Assembly: GCA_049322715.1 (NCBI GenBank)
Contig: JBMOQP010000046.1
Location: 1-43,755 of the forward strand
Reading direction: 5' to 3'
From: Thiofaba sp049322715
Lineage (GTDB): Bacteria; Pseudomonadota; Gammaproteobacteria; Halothiobacillales; Halothiobacillaceae
DNA: 43,755 nt
The notes below the pieces were generated by a model. It saw nothing but the letters and a program-made list of their open reading frames with translations, did no database searches and was not told the origin of the DNA. Positions 1-8,375 of the stretch are shown here, piece by piece. Every line of letters begins with the position of its first letter. The stretch's first letter is position 1. Position numbers and translations under genes: made by a program.

Positions 1-253
1 CTGGGGAGCCGTGAAAACCGCTCTCCGAGGGGGTAAGAGGCCCCTATCAGCGGGCCTTGCCCCGCGGATCGGCCGGTGGCACAACGTCCCGTCGGGCAAT
101 CTCAGAATTTTTTCAACGGCCTGCTAGGGTGTTGACTAAAACAAAGGTTTGCTTGACAGACCGGACGAAGGGGCGACCCCAAGGGGAAACAGGCCCTGTG
201 TTCAGCGTTGAATAGTCCGGAGATTCATTTGCTAAACACCCTCTTAACGCGGG
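1..253. other. Left-edge intergenic stretch, nothing assigned
   Basis: No coding frame with a recognisable product lies here on either strand. A TTGACA hexamer occurs at 153-158, but no convincing -10 box follows at normal spacing. A short CCCC/GGGG hairpin lies around 177-186. No known RNA family is recognised. It lies 3' of the minus-strand SDR gene and could hold that operon's terminator, but no U-tract hairpin is visible. Confidence 0.4.
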
Positions 254-1183
254 CTACAGCAGGCTCGCCAGCCCTGCGGCGAGGGTCGGGTAGAGCAGCC
301 TCACCCCGAGCTCTTCCTTCATCCGCCGGTTGTCCAACCGGCGCGATTCGTTCAGGTATCCCAGCAACCCCGGCGAGAAGGTTCGCCGCGCCTCGGCCAG
401 GCTGACGCAAGGCGGGCGGGGCAGGCCTGCGGCGTCGGCGAGGCGGTAGAAATAGTCCGTCATGCTCGAGGGCTCGTCGTCGCTGGCGTTGTAGGTGCCG
501 GACGGGGCGTCGTCCTGCGCGGAACGGACGGCGATGGCGGCGAGGTCGTCGGCGTGGATGCGGTTGCTCCACGGCGCCTCCTCGGGACAGACGACGGGAT
601 CGCCACGCCGGATGCGTTCCAGAGGCAGCCTGCCGGGGCCGTAGATGCCGGGCACGCGCAGGATGACGAGGGGGACGGAGTGGCGCGTGGCGAAGTCGGC
701 AAGTTGCAGCTCGGCATCCACGCGGCGGCGGGAGCGATCGTTGCCGGGGTTCACGGGGCGGGTCTCGTCCACCCAGGCACCTTTGCTGTCGCCGTATACC
801 CCGGAGGTGGAGATGTAGACGATGCGCCAGGGTGGGCTGTCCTCGAGCGCGGCGAGCAGGTTGGCGGTGCGGGTGTCGGTCTGGCCGGAAGGGGCCGGGG
901 GGGCGAAGTGGAACAGCACCGCGCCATGGATCGGCAAGCGGGGCAGTGTCTCGGGATGATCCAGATCCCCCTGCACTGTGCGGGCGGGGCCGGTGTCCCG
1001 TTCGGAACGAACAAGGGCGGCCACGGGGCCGCCTTTTTCATGCCACAACGCGGCAACGCGCTGGCCGATATCGCCGTAGCCGACGATGAAGGCAGGAACA
1101 ACGCCGTCGGGAACGGCGTTGGGTCGCCGCAAGGCGACACCCGAAGGGCGGAATCCATGGATGGATTTCGCCGCCTGGCTCAT
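254..1183 (-). CDS. NAD(P)-binding SDR-family epimerase/dehydratase (YeeZ-like)
   Basis: Atypical short-chain dehydrogenase of the nucleoside-diphosphate-sugar epimerase type. The Rossmann dinucleotide motif GYGDIG sits near residue 34, followed by STSGVYG and later RVPGIYGPG, both typical of this group. The substrate cannot be told from sequence. The ATG overlaps the proQ stop as ATGA (1180-1183), so the two are probably translationally coupled. The first ~30 residues, before the Rossmann strand, are encoded by hairpin cassette 1 (1099-1171), which reads SIHGFRPSG in this frame. They are unlikely to be part of the ancestral enzyme. Confidence 0.85.
   Translation of the reverse strand: MSQAAKSIHGFRPSGVALRRPNAVPDGVVPAFIVGYGDIGQRVAALWHEKGGPVAALVRSERDTGPARTVQGDLDHPETLPRLPIHGAVLFHFAPPAPSGQTDTRTANLLAALEDSPPWRIVYISTSGVYGDSKGAWVDETRPVNPGNDRSRRRVDAELQLADFATRHSVPLVILRVPGIYGPGRLPLERIRRGDPVVCPEEAPWSNRIHADDLAAIAVRSAQDDAPSGTYNASDDEPSSMTDYFYRLADAAGLPRPPCVSLAEARRTFSPGLLGYLNESRRLDNRRMKEELGVRLLYPTLAAGLASLL
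1099..1171. repeat. Three-hairpin cassette, copy 1 (in the SDR gene)
   Basis: Read on the plus strand in the order C-B-A. C is CAACGCCGT / ACGGCGTTG with loop CGGGA. B is GTCGCC / GGCGAC with loop GCAA. The linker ACCCGAAGGG follows. A is GCGGAATCC / GGATTTCGC (one G-T pair) with loop ATGGAT. It lies in frame at the 5' end of the SDR gene. Confidence 0.85.
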
Positions 1184-1953
1184 TTGCCGCCGAATTTCTC
1201 CAGCAGCAGGTTGAGCTTTTCTTCCGCGCTGAGCACCGGCGCGGCGGGTTCTTCCTTGCGGGCCGGGCGGTCGGCGCGCGGCGGGCGCGGGGCACCGGCC
1301 TCGCGGCGCGGCTTGCGGCCTTCGCCCTCGGCACGACCTTCGCCACGCGGGCCGGCCGGCTTGGCCGATTCGCCTGGAGCGAATCGGGAGTCGCCGGCAG
1401 GCGAACCCGAAGGGCGGCGTCCATGGATGGACGGCGTCCGCGGACGGCGCGGACGCTCGGCCTGCGCTTCGCCGCCCTCACCTTCTGCGGCCTTGCGGGC
1501 CGGGCGTTCGGGACGCTTCGACAGCTTGGGCGCCAGTTCGGCCAGCTTGGCCTCGGCGTGCGCCTTCTGGTCTTCGGAAACCTCGCCGACGGACTCCCCC
1601 GCCAGGTTCACGCGCGCATCGCCGCGCGCCACGGCGCGGTGGTAGGCCGCCCCCTGGGTGTAGTAACGCAGGGCACGGCGCAGGTCCTGCATCGAGAGGC
1701 CATGCCCCCCCTCGCCTTCGCGCGCGGCCTGCAGCTCCTTGAGGATGCCCACGGCGAGCGGGCGCACCTTGCGGCCATCGGTGGAGAAGGCGTTGGGATA
1801 GGCCTCCGCCAGACGGGCAACAATGGTACGGGGATGGCGGGCCTTGGGCTGCTCGCCCGCCTCTTCGGCGGCGGGGGTCTGCTCGGCAACGGCTTCGGCA
1901 GTCACGGCCTCGGCCAGTTCCGGGGCGGCCTCTGCGGGATGCTGGTTTTCCAT
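1180..1953 (-). CDS. proQ: ProQ/FinO-family RNA chaperone
   Basis: RNA-binding protein of the ProQ/FinO family, which binds structured sRNAs and mRNA 3' ends. After an acidic, Ala/Glu-rich N-terminus of ~30 residues comes the FinO-like domain, from the Arg/Thr-Ile-Val segment through the TDGRKVRPLAVGI and LRRALRYYT stretches. A basic, low-complexity Arg/Pro/Ala-rich tail follows. ATG at 1953 is preferred; upstream there is only a TTG in a run of T. Cassette 2 (1365-1434) lies in frame in the disordered tail and encodes SIHGRRPSGSPAGDSRF. The gene is first of a pair with the SDR gene. A structured RNA repeat inside an RNA chaperone message is worth noting. Confidence 0.9.
   Translation of the reverse strand: MENQHPAEAAPELAEAVTAEAVAEQTPAAEEAGEQPKARHPRTIVARLAEAYPNAFSTDGRKVRPLAVGILKELQAAREGEGGHGLSMQDLRRALRYYTQGAAYHRAVARGDARVNLAGESVGEVSEDQKAHAEAKLAELAPKLSKRPERPARKAAEGEGGEAQAERPRRPRTPSIHGRRPSGSPAGDSRFAPGESAKPAGPRGEGRAEGEGRKPRREAGAPRPPRADRPARKEEPAAPVLSAEEKLNLLLEKFGGK
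1365..1434. repeat. Three-hairpin cassette, copy 2 (in proQ)
   Basis: Plus-strand order C-B-A. C is CCGATTCGC / GCGAATCGG with loop CTGGA (9 perfect pairs). B is TCGCC / GGCGA with loop GGCA. The linker is ACCCGAAGGG. A is CGTCC / GGACG with loop ATGGAT. The C stem differs completely from copy 1 yet is still perfectly paired. Confidence 0.85.
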
Positions 1954-2093
1954 CGGGGGTCTCGGACAAAACAAAAAAAGACCATCCCTGGCTCAGTTCA
2001 CAAACCCGGCCCCTTCCTTGGGGCGAGGATCAACGGGCTGCAGTTTAGCAGCATGCGGCAAAAGTCCATCCACCCGCCGCCGGGCGGAGGGGG

Positions 2094-2561
2094 TCAGAGG
2101 TCGAGGCGGAAGGCGTCGATGATGAGGCGTGCGCCCAGGTCCACGATCACCACGTCGGGACCGACGATGAAGCGGGCATAGCCGCGCGGCAGCGGCTGGA
2201 GGTCGCGCTCGATGTAGTGGGGCAGGGAGTAGTAGGGCACGCCGGGCGGCCAGGGCATGCCGCGCGCCAGGCGCTTGGCGTGCCCCGGCGGCACCTTGCC
2301 CTGCCTGGCCAGGCCCGGCGGCAGGTTGCGACGGTAGTAGTCGTTGAGGTAGAGGCGCTCGCGGTTGGTGAAGGTGAACTGCAGGCTCAGGCTGGAGTCC
2401 CCCCGGCGGCCGTCGTAGTACCGGTCGTCATAGCGATCATGGTAGCGGTCATCGTAATGACGATCATCAACGTTGCGACCGTCGCGCTCCGGATCGGCGT
2501 AGACGCAGCCGCCGAGCAGGACACTGCTGGCAAGGGCGGCAAGGACGAGGTGTTTGCTCAT
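2094..2561 (-). CDS. Small lipoprotein, RcnB-like C-terminal region
   Basis: 155-residue predicted lipoprotein. The signal peptide ends in a lipobox, LLGGC, with Cys19 as the acylated residue. Next comes a low-complexity stretch rich in Asp, Arg, Tyr and His (residues ~27-55), then a domain with YLNDYYRRNLPPGLA and PPGHAKRLARG, resembling the RcnB/DUF1236 type of small periplasmic protein. No enzymatic role can be assigned. The start overlaps the stop of the upstream permease gene as ATGA (2558-2561), which implies coupling to it. Confidence 0.8.
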   Translation of the reverse strand: MSKHLVLAALASSVLLGGCVYADPERDGRNVDDRHYDDRYHDRYDDRYYDGRRGDSSLSLQFTFTNRERLYLNDYYRRNLPPGLARQGKVPPGHAKRLARGMPWPPGVPYYSLPHYIERDLQPLPRGYARFIVGPDVVIVDLGARLIIDAFRLDL

Positions 2562-3796
2562 GATTCACCCCCCGCGGGTGCATGATTGGTACGGTGGGCC
2601 GCCTCGACCGCGGGGCGCATCCTGTTCAGCCACCACAGCCCCGGCAGCGCGGCGAGGAAGGTCAGTACAAAGAATAGCGGCCAATCCAGCCATGTCACCA
2701 CGCCACCCGCCACCGGGCCGAGCAGCACCCTTCCGAGGGAGGCCAGAGCGGAGAGCAGGGCGAACTGGGTGGCGGAGTAGCGCACCTCGCACAGCCCCAT
2801 CAGCAGAGCGACGAAGGCCGCCGTGCCCATGCCGCCGGCAAGGTTCTCCAGCCCCACCGCCAGCACCATCAGCGGGTAGTTGTGCCCGGTAAGGGCCAGC
2901 GCGAGGAAGCCGAGGTTGGTAACGGCCTGCAGGATGCCGAACAGCATCAGGGCTCGAAACAGGCCGAGGCGCATCAGCCACAGCCCACCCGCCAGCGCGC
3001 CGATCAGGGTGGCCGCGAGGCCGAAGCCCTTGTTCACCAGACCAACGTCGGTGGGGGTGAAGCCCGCGCCGCGGATGAGGAAGGCCGTGGTCAGGCTGCC
3101 GGCGAAGGCATCTCCCAGCTTGTAGAGGATGACCAGCGCGATCAGGCCCCAGGCCTCCGGGCGGGCAAAGAAGGCCTTGAGCGGGCCGCTGACCGCCTCG
3201 GCCAGGCTGCGCGGCGCGTGCGCCCCCTCCGGCTCGGGGGTGAGCAGTGTGACGACGAGGGTGGTGGCCATCAGGCCGGCCATCAGCAGGAAGGTGTTGG
3301 ACCAACCCCAGTGCTCGCCGAGGATCAGCGCCAACGCTCCCGCCACCAGCATCGCCAGGCGGTAGCCGGTGACCGAGAGGGCCGCGCCGAGGCCGCGCTC
3401 CTCGGGCCGGAGGACGTCGGTGCGCAGGGCATCGAAGGCGATGTCCTGGGTGGCAGAGAAGAAGGCGATCAGCAGGGCGAAGCCGGCAATCAGCAGCAGC
3501 TGGTTGTGCGGATCGAAGGCCGCGAGGCCGGCGAGCGCGAGCGCGAGCACGGTCTGGGTCAGCAGCAGCCAGGCGCGGCGGCGGCCGACCGGCAGCGGCA
3601 CGAAGCGGTCCACCAGCGGCGCCCACAGGAACTTGAGGGTGTACGGCAGCCCGGTGAGGGCGAACAGCCCGATGGTGGCGATGGCGATCCCCTCCACCGT
3701 CAACCAGGCCTGCAGGGTGCTGGAAGAGAGCGGCAGCGGCAGCCCGGAGGCGAAACCGAGCGGCAGCATCAGGAACAGGCGGCGCTCGAAGGTCAT
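2558..3796 (-). CDS. AmpG-like MFS permease
   Basis: 412-residue major facilitator protein with about 12 hydrophobic segments. The N-terminal region (FASGLPLPLSSSTLQAWL, then LTGLPYTLKFLWAPLVDR) is typical of AmpG, which imports anhydro-muropeptides for cell-wall recycling. Similar proteins elsewhere carry other solutes, so the substrate is inference. It is the first gene of a coupled pair with the downstream lipoprotein. No strong ribosome binding site precedes the ATG at 3796. Confidence 0.85.
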   Translation of the reverse strand: MTFERRLFLMLPLGFASGLPLPLSSSTLQAWLTVEGIAIATIGLFALTGLPYTLKFLWAPLVDRFVPLPVGRRRAWLLLTQTVLALALAGLAAFDPHNQLLLIAGFALLIAFFSATQDIAFDALRTDVLRPEERGLGAALSVTGYRLAMLVAGALALILGEHWGWSNTFLLMAGLMATTLVVTLLTPEPEGAHAPRSLAEAVSGPLKAFFARPEAWGLIALVILYKLGDAFAGSLTTAFLIRGAGFTPTDVGLVNKGFGLAATLIGALAGGLWLMRLGLFRALMLFGILQAVTNLGFLALALTGHNYPLMVLAVGLENLAGGMGTAAFVALLMGLCEVRYSATQFALLSALASLGRVLLGPVAGGVVTWLDWPLFFVLTFLAALPGLWWLNRMRPAVEAAHRTNHAPAGGES

Positions 3797-3921
3797 GGGA
3801 GGAAACGCGCCATACTCTTGGGCAGTAAAAACCTCGTCTTCGTCATCGCGCGCCCCCCGTTTGGCGCATAGCCCCCCCCATCCGCGTCATGACAAGCATC
3901 ATGGCAGGAAGGACTGCATGA

Positions 3922-4944
3922 TCAATCGCTGTCCGGATGCTGCCGCCTGTCCTCGCGCAGCAGGTCGATCAGCGCCTGCATGTCGGCGGGGATGGGGGCC
4001 TCCCAGGCCATTGGCTCGCCGGTCACGGGATGCTCGAACTCCAGCCGCGCGGCGTGCAGTGCCTGGCGGCGGAAGCCGCGCAGCATCTCGATCAGCTCCT
4101 TCGATGCACCCTTCGGCAGACGCAGGCGGCCGCCGTAGTCCGGGTCGCCGACCAGCGGCAGCTTGAGGTGCGCCATATGCACACGGATCTGGTGCGTGCG
4201 GCCGGTCTCGAGCTGCACGCGCAGAAGGGTGTGCTGGCGGAACTTCTCCGCCACGCGGTAGTGGGTCACGGCCTCGCGGCCGGTCTCGGTCACCGCCATG
4301 CGCGTGCGCTCGCGCGGGTGGCGCCCGATCGGCGCATCCACCGTGCCACCGGCCACCACCAGGCCCTGCGCCACGGCGAGGTACTCGCGGTGCATGTCGC
4401 GGTCGGCCAGCGCCTCGACCAGCGCCTTGTGCGCGGGCAGGGAGCGGGCCACCACCAGCAGGCCGGAGGTGTCCTTGTCCAGGCGGTGGACAATGCCCGC
4501 GCGCGGCAGCTGGCGCAGTTCGGGAAAGTGGAACAGCAGCGCGTTCATCAGCGTGCCGGTCATGTTGCCCGCGCCCGGGTGCACCACGAGGCCGGCAGGC
4601 TTGTTGATGACGATGATGTGCTCGTCGGCGTACACCACGTCGAGCGGGATATCCTCCGGCTGGGCCTCGGTCTGCGCCGCAGGCGTGGCCAGCAGCTCGA
4701 TGCGCTCGCCGCCGACGACCTCGGTGCGCGGCGCGACGCCCGCCTGGCCGTTGACCAGGATCTTGCCCTCCTTCAGCCAGGCCGTCAGGCGCGAGCGGGA
4801 GTAGTCCGGAAACACCTGGGCGATGGCCTGGTCGAGGCGCATGCCGGCCTGATCAAAGGACAGGACGGCCCGGTTGGGATCGACATCTTCCAGCGCATCG
4901 ATCGGATCCAGGATGTCGTCGAATTCGTTGCGTGTCTCGTTCAT
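3922..4944 (-). CDS. rluD: 23S rRNA pseudouridine synthase RluD
   Basis: Pseudouridine synthase that in E. coli modifies U1911, U1915 and U1917 in helix 69 of 23S rRNA. An S4-like domain is visible at residues ~30-90 (MRLDQAIAQVFPDYSRSRL). The catalytic motif GIVHRLDKDTSGL contains the active-site Asp, and RTHQIRVHMAHLKLPLVGDP follows. ATG at 4944 is chosen because residues from further upstream do not resemble the family. It diverges from bamD, an arrangement common in gammaproteobacteria, and the short gap must hold both promoters. The 125-bp gap on its 3' side (3797-3921) shows no gene or clear terminator. Confidence 0.95.
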   Translation of the reverse strand: MNETRNEFDDILDPIDALEDVDPNRAVLSFDQAGMRLDQAIAQVFPDYSRSRLTAWLKEGKILVNGQAGVAPRTEVVGGERIELLATPAAQTEAQPEDIPLDVVYADEHIIVINKPAGLVVHPGAGNMTGTLMNALLFHFPELRQLPRAGIVHRLDKDTSGLLVVARSLPAHKALVEALADRDMHREYLAVAQGLVVAGGTVDAPIGRHPRERTRMAVTETGREAVTHYRVAEKFRQHTLLRVQLETGRTHQIRVHMAHLKLPLVGDPDYGGRLRLPKGASKELIEMLRGFRRQALHAARLEFEHPVTGEPMAWEAPIPADMQALIDLLREDRRQHPDSD

Positions 4945-5013
4945 GGCGCCATGGTAGCAGAGGGCGGGGCGTGCCCGATGTTTCCGCCCTGCCAATTCGT
5001 GAGGGGCCATGGT

Positions 5014-5019
5014 TATAAT
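5014..5019 (+). promoter_or_regulatory. Probable -10 box for bamD
   Basis: A perfect TATAAT lies 38 bp before the bamD start codon in the rluD/bamD divergent gap. The -35 region at normal spacing is poor. Confidence 0.5.
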
Positions 5020-5057
5020 CGGGCGAATTTATCCCCTGCGTTGCGCGAGGCGACCGC

Positions 5058-5831
5058 ATGTTCCGCCCCTCCCTTCCCTTTCTCGCCCTGGTGCTCAGCG
5101 CCGCCCTGCTGTCCGGCTGTTCCTGGTTCAAGGACACGAAGGAGACCGAGGAAGACCCTTATGCCACCGCCGCCGACATCTACGGCCAGGCTAGCCGCGC
5201 CCTGAAGACCGGCAACTACGAGGAGGCGATCAAGCAGTTCGAGACCCTCGAGGCGCGCTACCCGTTCGGCCCCTACGCAGAGCAGTCCAAGCTGGAAGCG
5301 GCCTATGCCTACTACAAGTACGGCGAGCAGGAATCGGCGGTCGCCACCGTCGACCGCTACCTGCAGCTGCACCCGCGCGGCGAGAACGTCGACTACGCCC
5401 TTTACCTGAAGGGACTGGCCAACCTCAAACGCGGCGCCTCGCTGACAGACGAGTACGTGAAGGAGCGCGACCCATCCCGACGCGACCAGGGCGCGCTGCA
5501 GGAGGCGTTCAACGCCTTCAGCGACCTGGTACGCCGCTTCCCGGCCAGCAAGTACGTCGAGGACAGCCAGAAACGCCTGCTCGAGTTGCGCAACCTGATG
5601 GCCGAGCACGAGCTCTACGTCGCGCAGTACTACATGAAGCGAGGCGCCTGGCTGTCCGCCGCCAACCGCGCGCAGGGCCTGATCGAGCGCTACCAGGGCG
5701 CACCGAGCATGCCCGAGGCGCTGAAGATCATGGTCGAGGCCTACACCAGGCTCGGCCTGACCGACCTCGCGGCGGACGCGCGCAAGGTGCTCGAACTGAA
5801 CTATCCTGAAGCTGCCAAGACGCTGAAATAA
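5058..5831 (+). CDS. bamD: Outer membrane assembly lipoprotein BamD
   Basis: 257-residue lipoprotein of the beta-barrel assembly machine (BamABCDE), anchored in the inner leaflet of the outer membrane. The lipobox is LLSGC. The mature part is made of TPR-like repeats: the first includes YGQASRALKTGNYEEAIKQF, and later ones include the conserved GLANLKRG and RFPASKYVEDSQKRL stretches. Length matches the family (~245-260). It is adjacent and divergent to rluD, as in many gammaproteobacteria. An 11-bp gap separates it from the nitroreductase gene, so they are probably cotranscribed. Confidence 0.95.
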   Translation: MFRPSLPFLALVLSAALLSGCSWFKDTKETEEDPYATAADIYGQASRALKTGNYEEAIKQFETLEARYPFGPYAEQSKLEAAYAYYKYGEQESAVATVDRYLQLHPRGENVDYALYLKGLANLKRGASLTDEYVKERDPSRRDQGALQEAFNAFSDLVRRFPASKYVEDSQKRLLELRNLMAEHELYVAQYYMKRGAWLSAANRAQGLIERYQGAPSMPEALKIMVEAYTRLGLTDLAADARKVLELNYPEAAKTLK

Positions 5832-5842
5832 GGAGCGCGGCC

Positions 5843-6364
5843 ATGTGGGACCTGTTCGAGACCGTCCGCCACCGCCACTCGGTCCGCCACTTCCAGACCG
5901 ACATGCCGGTGGAGCGCGAAAAACTGAACGCGGTGCTCGAGATCGCCTGCGCTGCCCCCAGCGCGGGCGGCCTGCAGGCCTACCGCATCGTGGCGGTCGA
6001 GGGCGAGGATGCGCGCCGGAGGCTCGCCCATGCCGCGCATGACCAGGACTGCCTGGCCGAGGCCCCGCTCGCCCTCGCATTCATCACCCAGCCGGCGCGC
6101 TCCGAACAGGTCTACGGTGCGCGTGGCCGCGAGCTTTACGCGATCCAGGACGCCACCATCGCCGCCGCCTACGCCCAGCTGGCCGCCGTCGCCGCGGGCC
6201 TGGCCTGCGGCTGGGTAGGCGCATTCGACGAGGCGGCCGTGCGCGGCGTGCTCGGCTGCGAGGGCGACGAGCGCCCCATCGCCCTGATCCCCATCGGCTA
6301 TCCCGCCGAGCTGCCACAGGAGACCCCGCGTCGCCCTCTCGCGGAGATGGTGCGTACGCTCTGA
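5843..6364 (+). CDS. Nitroreductase-family flavoprotein
   Basis: 173-residue FMN-dependent nitroreductase-like protein. The N-terminus RHRHSVRHFQTDMPV matches the FMN-binding start of the family, followed by AAPSAGGLQAYRI and, in the C-terminal half, QLAAVAAGLACGWVGAFDE and IALIPIGYPAE. Proteins of this size reduce nitro compounds, quinones or flavins with NAD(P)H; the substrate here is unknown. A good site, AAGGAG, precedes the ATG at 5843. The gene ends 25 bp before a bidirectional terminator shared with glnB. Confidence 0.88.
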   Translation: MWDLFETVRHRHSVRHFQTDMPVEREKLNAVLEIACAAPSAGGLQAYRIVAVEGEDARRRLAHAAHDQDCLAEAPLALAFITQPARSEQVYGARGRELYAIQDATIAAAYAQLAAVAAGLACGWVGAFDEAAVRGVLGCEGDERPIALIPIGYPAELPQETPRRPLAEMVRTL

Positions 6365-6388
6365 TCCCGCGCCCCGAGCGCAAAAGAC

Positions 6389-6412
6389 AAAGGCCCCTTC
6401 CGGGGCCTTTTT
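6389..6412. terminator. Bidirectional rho-independent terminator
   Basis: AAAGGCCCC, loop TTCC, GGGGCCTTT followed by further T residues on the plus strand and preceded by A residues. It serves the convergent nitroreductase and glnB genes. Confidence 0.9.
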
Positions 6413-6441
6413 CGTTGCCGCCGTTGCCGCCCGCAGGACGG

Positions 6442-6780
6442 TCAGACGGCGGACTCGTCCTCCTCGCCGGTGCGGATACGGATGGCACGCTCCACGTCCA
6501 TGACGAAGATCTTGCCGTCGCCGATCTTGCCGGTCTTGGCGCTCTTGAGGATGGCATCGACGATGGCATCGGCCTTATCGTCGGCCACCACCACTTCGAT
6601 CTTCACCTTCGGCAGGAAGTCGACTACGTATTCCGCGCCGCGATAGAGCTCGGTGTGACCCTTCTGTCGGCCGAAACCCTTCACCTCGGTGGCGGTCATG
6701 CCCGACACACCCAGCTCCATCAGCGCTTCGCGCACGTCGTCCAGGCGGAACGGCTTGATGATGGCTTCGATCTTCTTCAT
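6442..6780 (-). CDS. glnB: Nitrogen regulatory protein P-II
   Basis: 112-residue P-II signalling protein that senses 2-oxoglutarate and ATP/ADP and reports nitrogen status to GlnE/GlnD, NtrB and others. The T-loop has the canonical uridylylation site Tyr51 in GHTELYRGAEY. The B-loop TGKIGDGKIFV and C-loop RIRTGEED are intact. The sequence is closer to GlnB than to GlnK, and no amtB gene is adjacent, which supports glnB. It is a single-gene unit, with the nitroreductase convergent on the 3' side. Confidence 0.95.
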   Translation of the reverse strand: MKKIEAIIKPFRLDDVREALMELGVSGMTATEVKGFGRQKGHTELYRGAEYVVDFLPKVKIEVVVADDKADAIVDAILKSAKTGKIGDGKIFVMDVERAIRIRTGEEDESAV

Positions 6781-6803
6781 CGGCTGACTCCATGAAACGA
6801 GAA

Positions 6804-6821
6804 GGCCCGCCGAGGCGGGCC
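6804..6821 (-). terminator. Hairpin between degP and glnB
   Basis: GGCCCGCC / GGCGGGCC is a perfect 8-bp stem just 3' of the degP stop and upstream of glnB. The run of T after it on the minus strand is weak, so termination may be partial. Confidence 0.55.
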
Positions 6822-6846
6822 GTGAAATGACCGCGTGAGGAAGAGC

Positions 6847-8328
6847 TTACTCGACCTTAAGCGCGAGGAACAACGGCGAGCCATCGCGCAGCAGGCGCAG
6901 GGCCACCGGCCGCCCCTTGGCCACCCGCTCGGCGGCCTGCTTGAGATCCGCCGCCGAGGCGAGCTTCGTTCCGCCAAGCTCGAGCAGCACGTCTCCCGGC
7001 CGCACCCCGGCGCGGGCCGCGACCCCCTCGCCCACCGAGCGCACCAGCAGGCCATGACCCACGCCCAGTTCCTGGCGCTTGGCTGCGTCCAGCGGCTGCA
7101 CCTGCAGCCCCAGCGGGCCGAAAGCCTCTGCGGCGGCGGGCTCCGCGGCCTGGGCGGACTCGTCCGGCAGGGCCTGGATGGTGACCGCCAGAGTCCGCTC
7201 CTTGCCTTCGCGCAGGACCTGGACCTCGGCCCGCTTGCCGATCTCGGTGGCGCCGACACGCGCCGGCAACTGGGCGGTGTCGTCGATCGGACGGCCATCG
7301 AAGGCGAGGATCACGTCGCCTGCCTTCAGGCCCGCCTTGTCCGCCGGGCTGCCCGGCTGCACCTGGGCGACCAGCGCGCCACGCGGGCGGTCAAGTCCGA
7401 AGGACTTGGCGAGGTCGGCATCCACCGGCTGGATCATCACGCCCAGCCAGCCGCGGGTGACCTTGCCGGTCTTGCGCAGCTGGTCGGCCACCTGCATGGC
7501 GGTGTTGATCGGGATGGCGAACGACAACCCCATGTAGCCGCCGGAGCGCGAGTAGATCTGCGAGTTGATGCCAACCACCTCGCCGCGCGGATTGAACAGC
7601 GGGCCGCCGGAATTGCCCGGGTTGACCGCGGCATCGGTCTGGATGAACGGCACGTAGCTCTCGTCCGGCAGGTTGCGACCGATCGCGCTGACGATGCCCT
7701 GGGTGGCGGTGAAATCGAGGCCGAACGGCGAGCCGATGGCGAGCACCCATTCGCCGACCTGCAGCCGGTCGGAGTCACCCAGGCGCACGGTCGGCAGGCC
7801 GCTGGCCTCGATCTTGAGCACCGCCACGTCGGTGCGCTCGTCCAGCCCCAGCACCTTCGCCGGGAACTCGCGCTTGTCCTGCAGGCGCACGTTGATGCTC
7901 TCGGCGTCCTTCACCACATGGGCGTTGGTCAGGATGACGCCGTTCGCCTCGATGACGAAGCCGGAGCCGAGCGACTGGGCCGGCTTGACGTTGGGCAGGG
8001 CACCCGGCGGGATGCCTTCGAAGAAATGGCGGAACAGCTCGTTGAACGGATGCCCCTCGGGCAGGTCCGGCAGCATGCCGGGCGGCAGCCCCGGCCGTTT
8101 CGGCATCTTCTGGGTGGTGTTGATGTTGACCACCGCCGGCGACACCTCCTTCACCATCTGCACGAAATCCGGCAGATCGGCGGCCTGGGCGACGGGCAGG
8201 GTGGCCAGGGCGAGCGCGGCGGCCAATAACGCTGCCTGGAACAGCGTTGGGATGCGAAGCATCACCCGAAGGGCGGCATCCAGGGATGGATTCCGCAACA
8301 GGGATGCTTTGAGGACACGATGCTTCAT
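6847..8328 (-). CDS. degP: DegP/MucD-type periplasmic serine protease
   Basis: 493-residue HtrA-family periplasmic protease and chaperone. The catalytic triad is His137 (LTNAHVV), Asp167 (RTDVAVLKI) and Ser240 (NPGNSGGPL). Two PDZ domains follow, starting around residues 290 and 400. ATG at 8328 has a strong AAGGAGAG site 4 nt upstream. The signal peptide is unusually long (~49 residues to AQA). Its first part, NPSLDAALRVMLRIPTLFQ, is encoded by hairpin cassette 3 (8228-8296), read in a different frame from that used in the SDR, proQ, rsmB and xth copies. The hydrophobic core comes after the cassette, so export is probably intact. Confidence 0.93.
   Translation of the reverse strand: MKHRVLKASLLRNPSLDAALRVMLRIPTLFQAALLAAALALATLPVAQAADLPDFVQMVKEVSPAVVNINTTQKMPKRPGLPPGMLPDLPEGHPFNELFRHFFEGIPPGALPNVKPAQSLGSGFVIEANGVILTNAHVVKDAESINVRLQDKREFPAKVLGLDERTDVAVLKIEASGLPTVRLGDSDRLQVGEWVLAIGSPFGLDFTATQGIVSAIGRNLPDESYVPFIQTDAAVNPGNSGGPLFNPRGEVVGINSQIYSRSGGYMGLSFAIPINTAMQVADQLRKTGKVTRGWLGVMIQPVDADLAKSFGLDRPRGALVAQVQPGSPADKAGLKAGDVILAFDGRPIDDTAQLPARVGATEIGKRAEVQVLREGKERTLAVTIQALPDESAQAAEPAAAEAFGPLGLQVQPLDAAKRQELGVGHGLLVRSVGEGVAARAGVRPGDVLLELGGTKLASAADLKQAAERVAKGRPVALRLLRDGSPLFLALKVE
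8228..8296. repeat. Three-hairpin cassette, copy 3 (in the degP signal peptide)
   Basis: Plus-strand order C-B-A. C is AACGCTG / CAGCGTT with CTGGA in the loop. B is GATGC / GCATC with loop GAA, a fully compensated change from the usual TCGCC / GGCGA. The linker ACCCGAAGGG is unchanged. A is GCGGCATCC / GGATTCCGC (one mismatch) with loop AGGGAT. Confidence 0.82.
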
Positions 8329-8375
8329 CGAACTCTCCTTGCGAAACACAGGAGTGTTTGAACGCCGCGCCGGGC

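Noticed and set aside
1..2561. Long plus-strand open frames across the SDR, proQ and lipoprotein genes
   Set aside because: They are rich in Arg/Gly/Ala, have no family motifs, and lie opposite well-supported minus-strand genes in GC-rich DNA.
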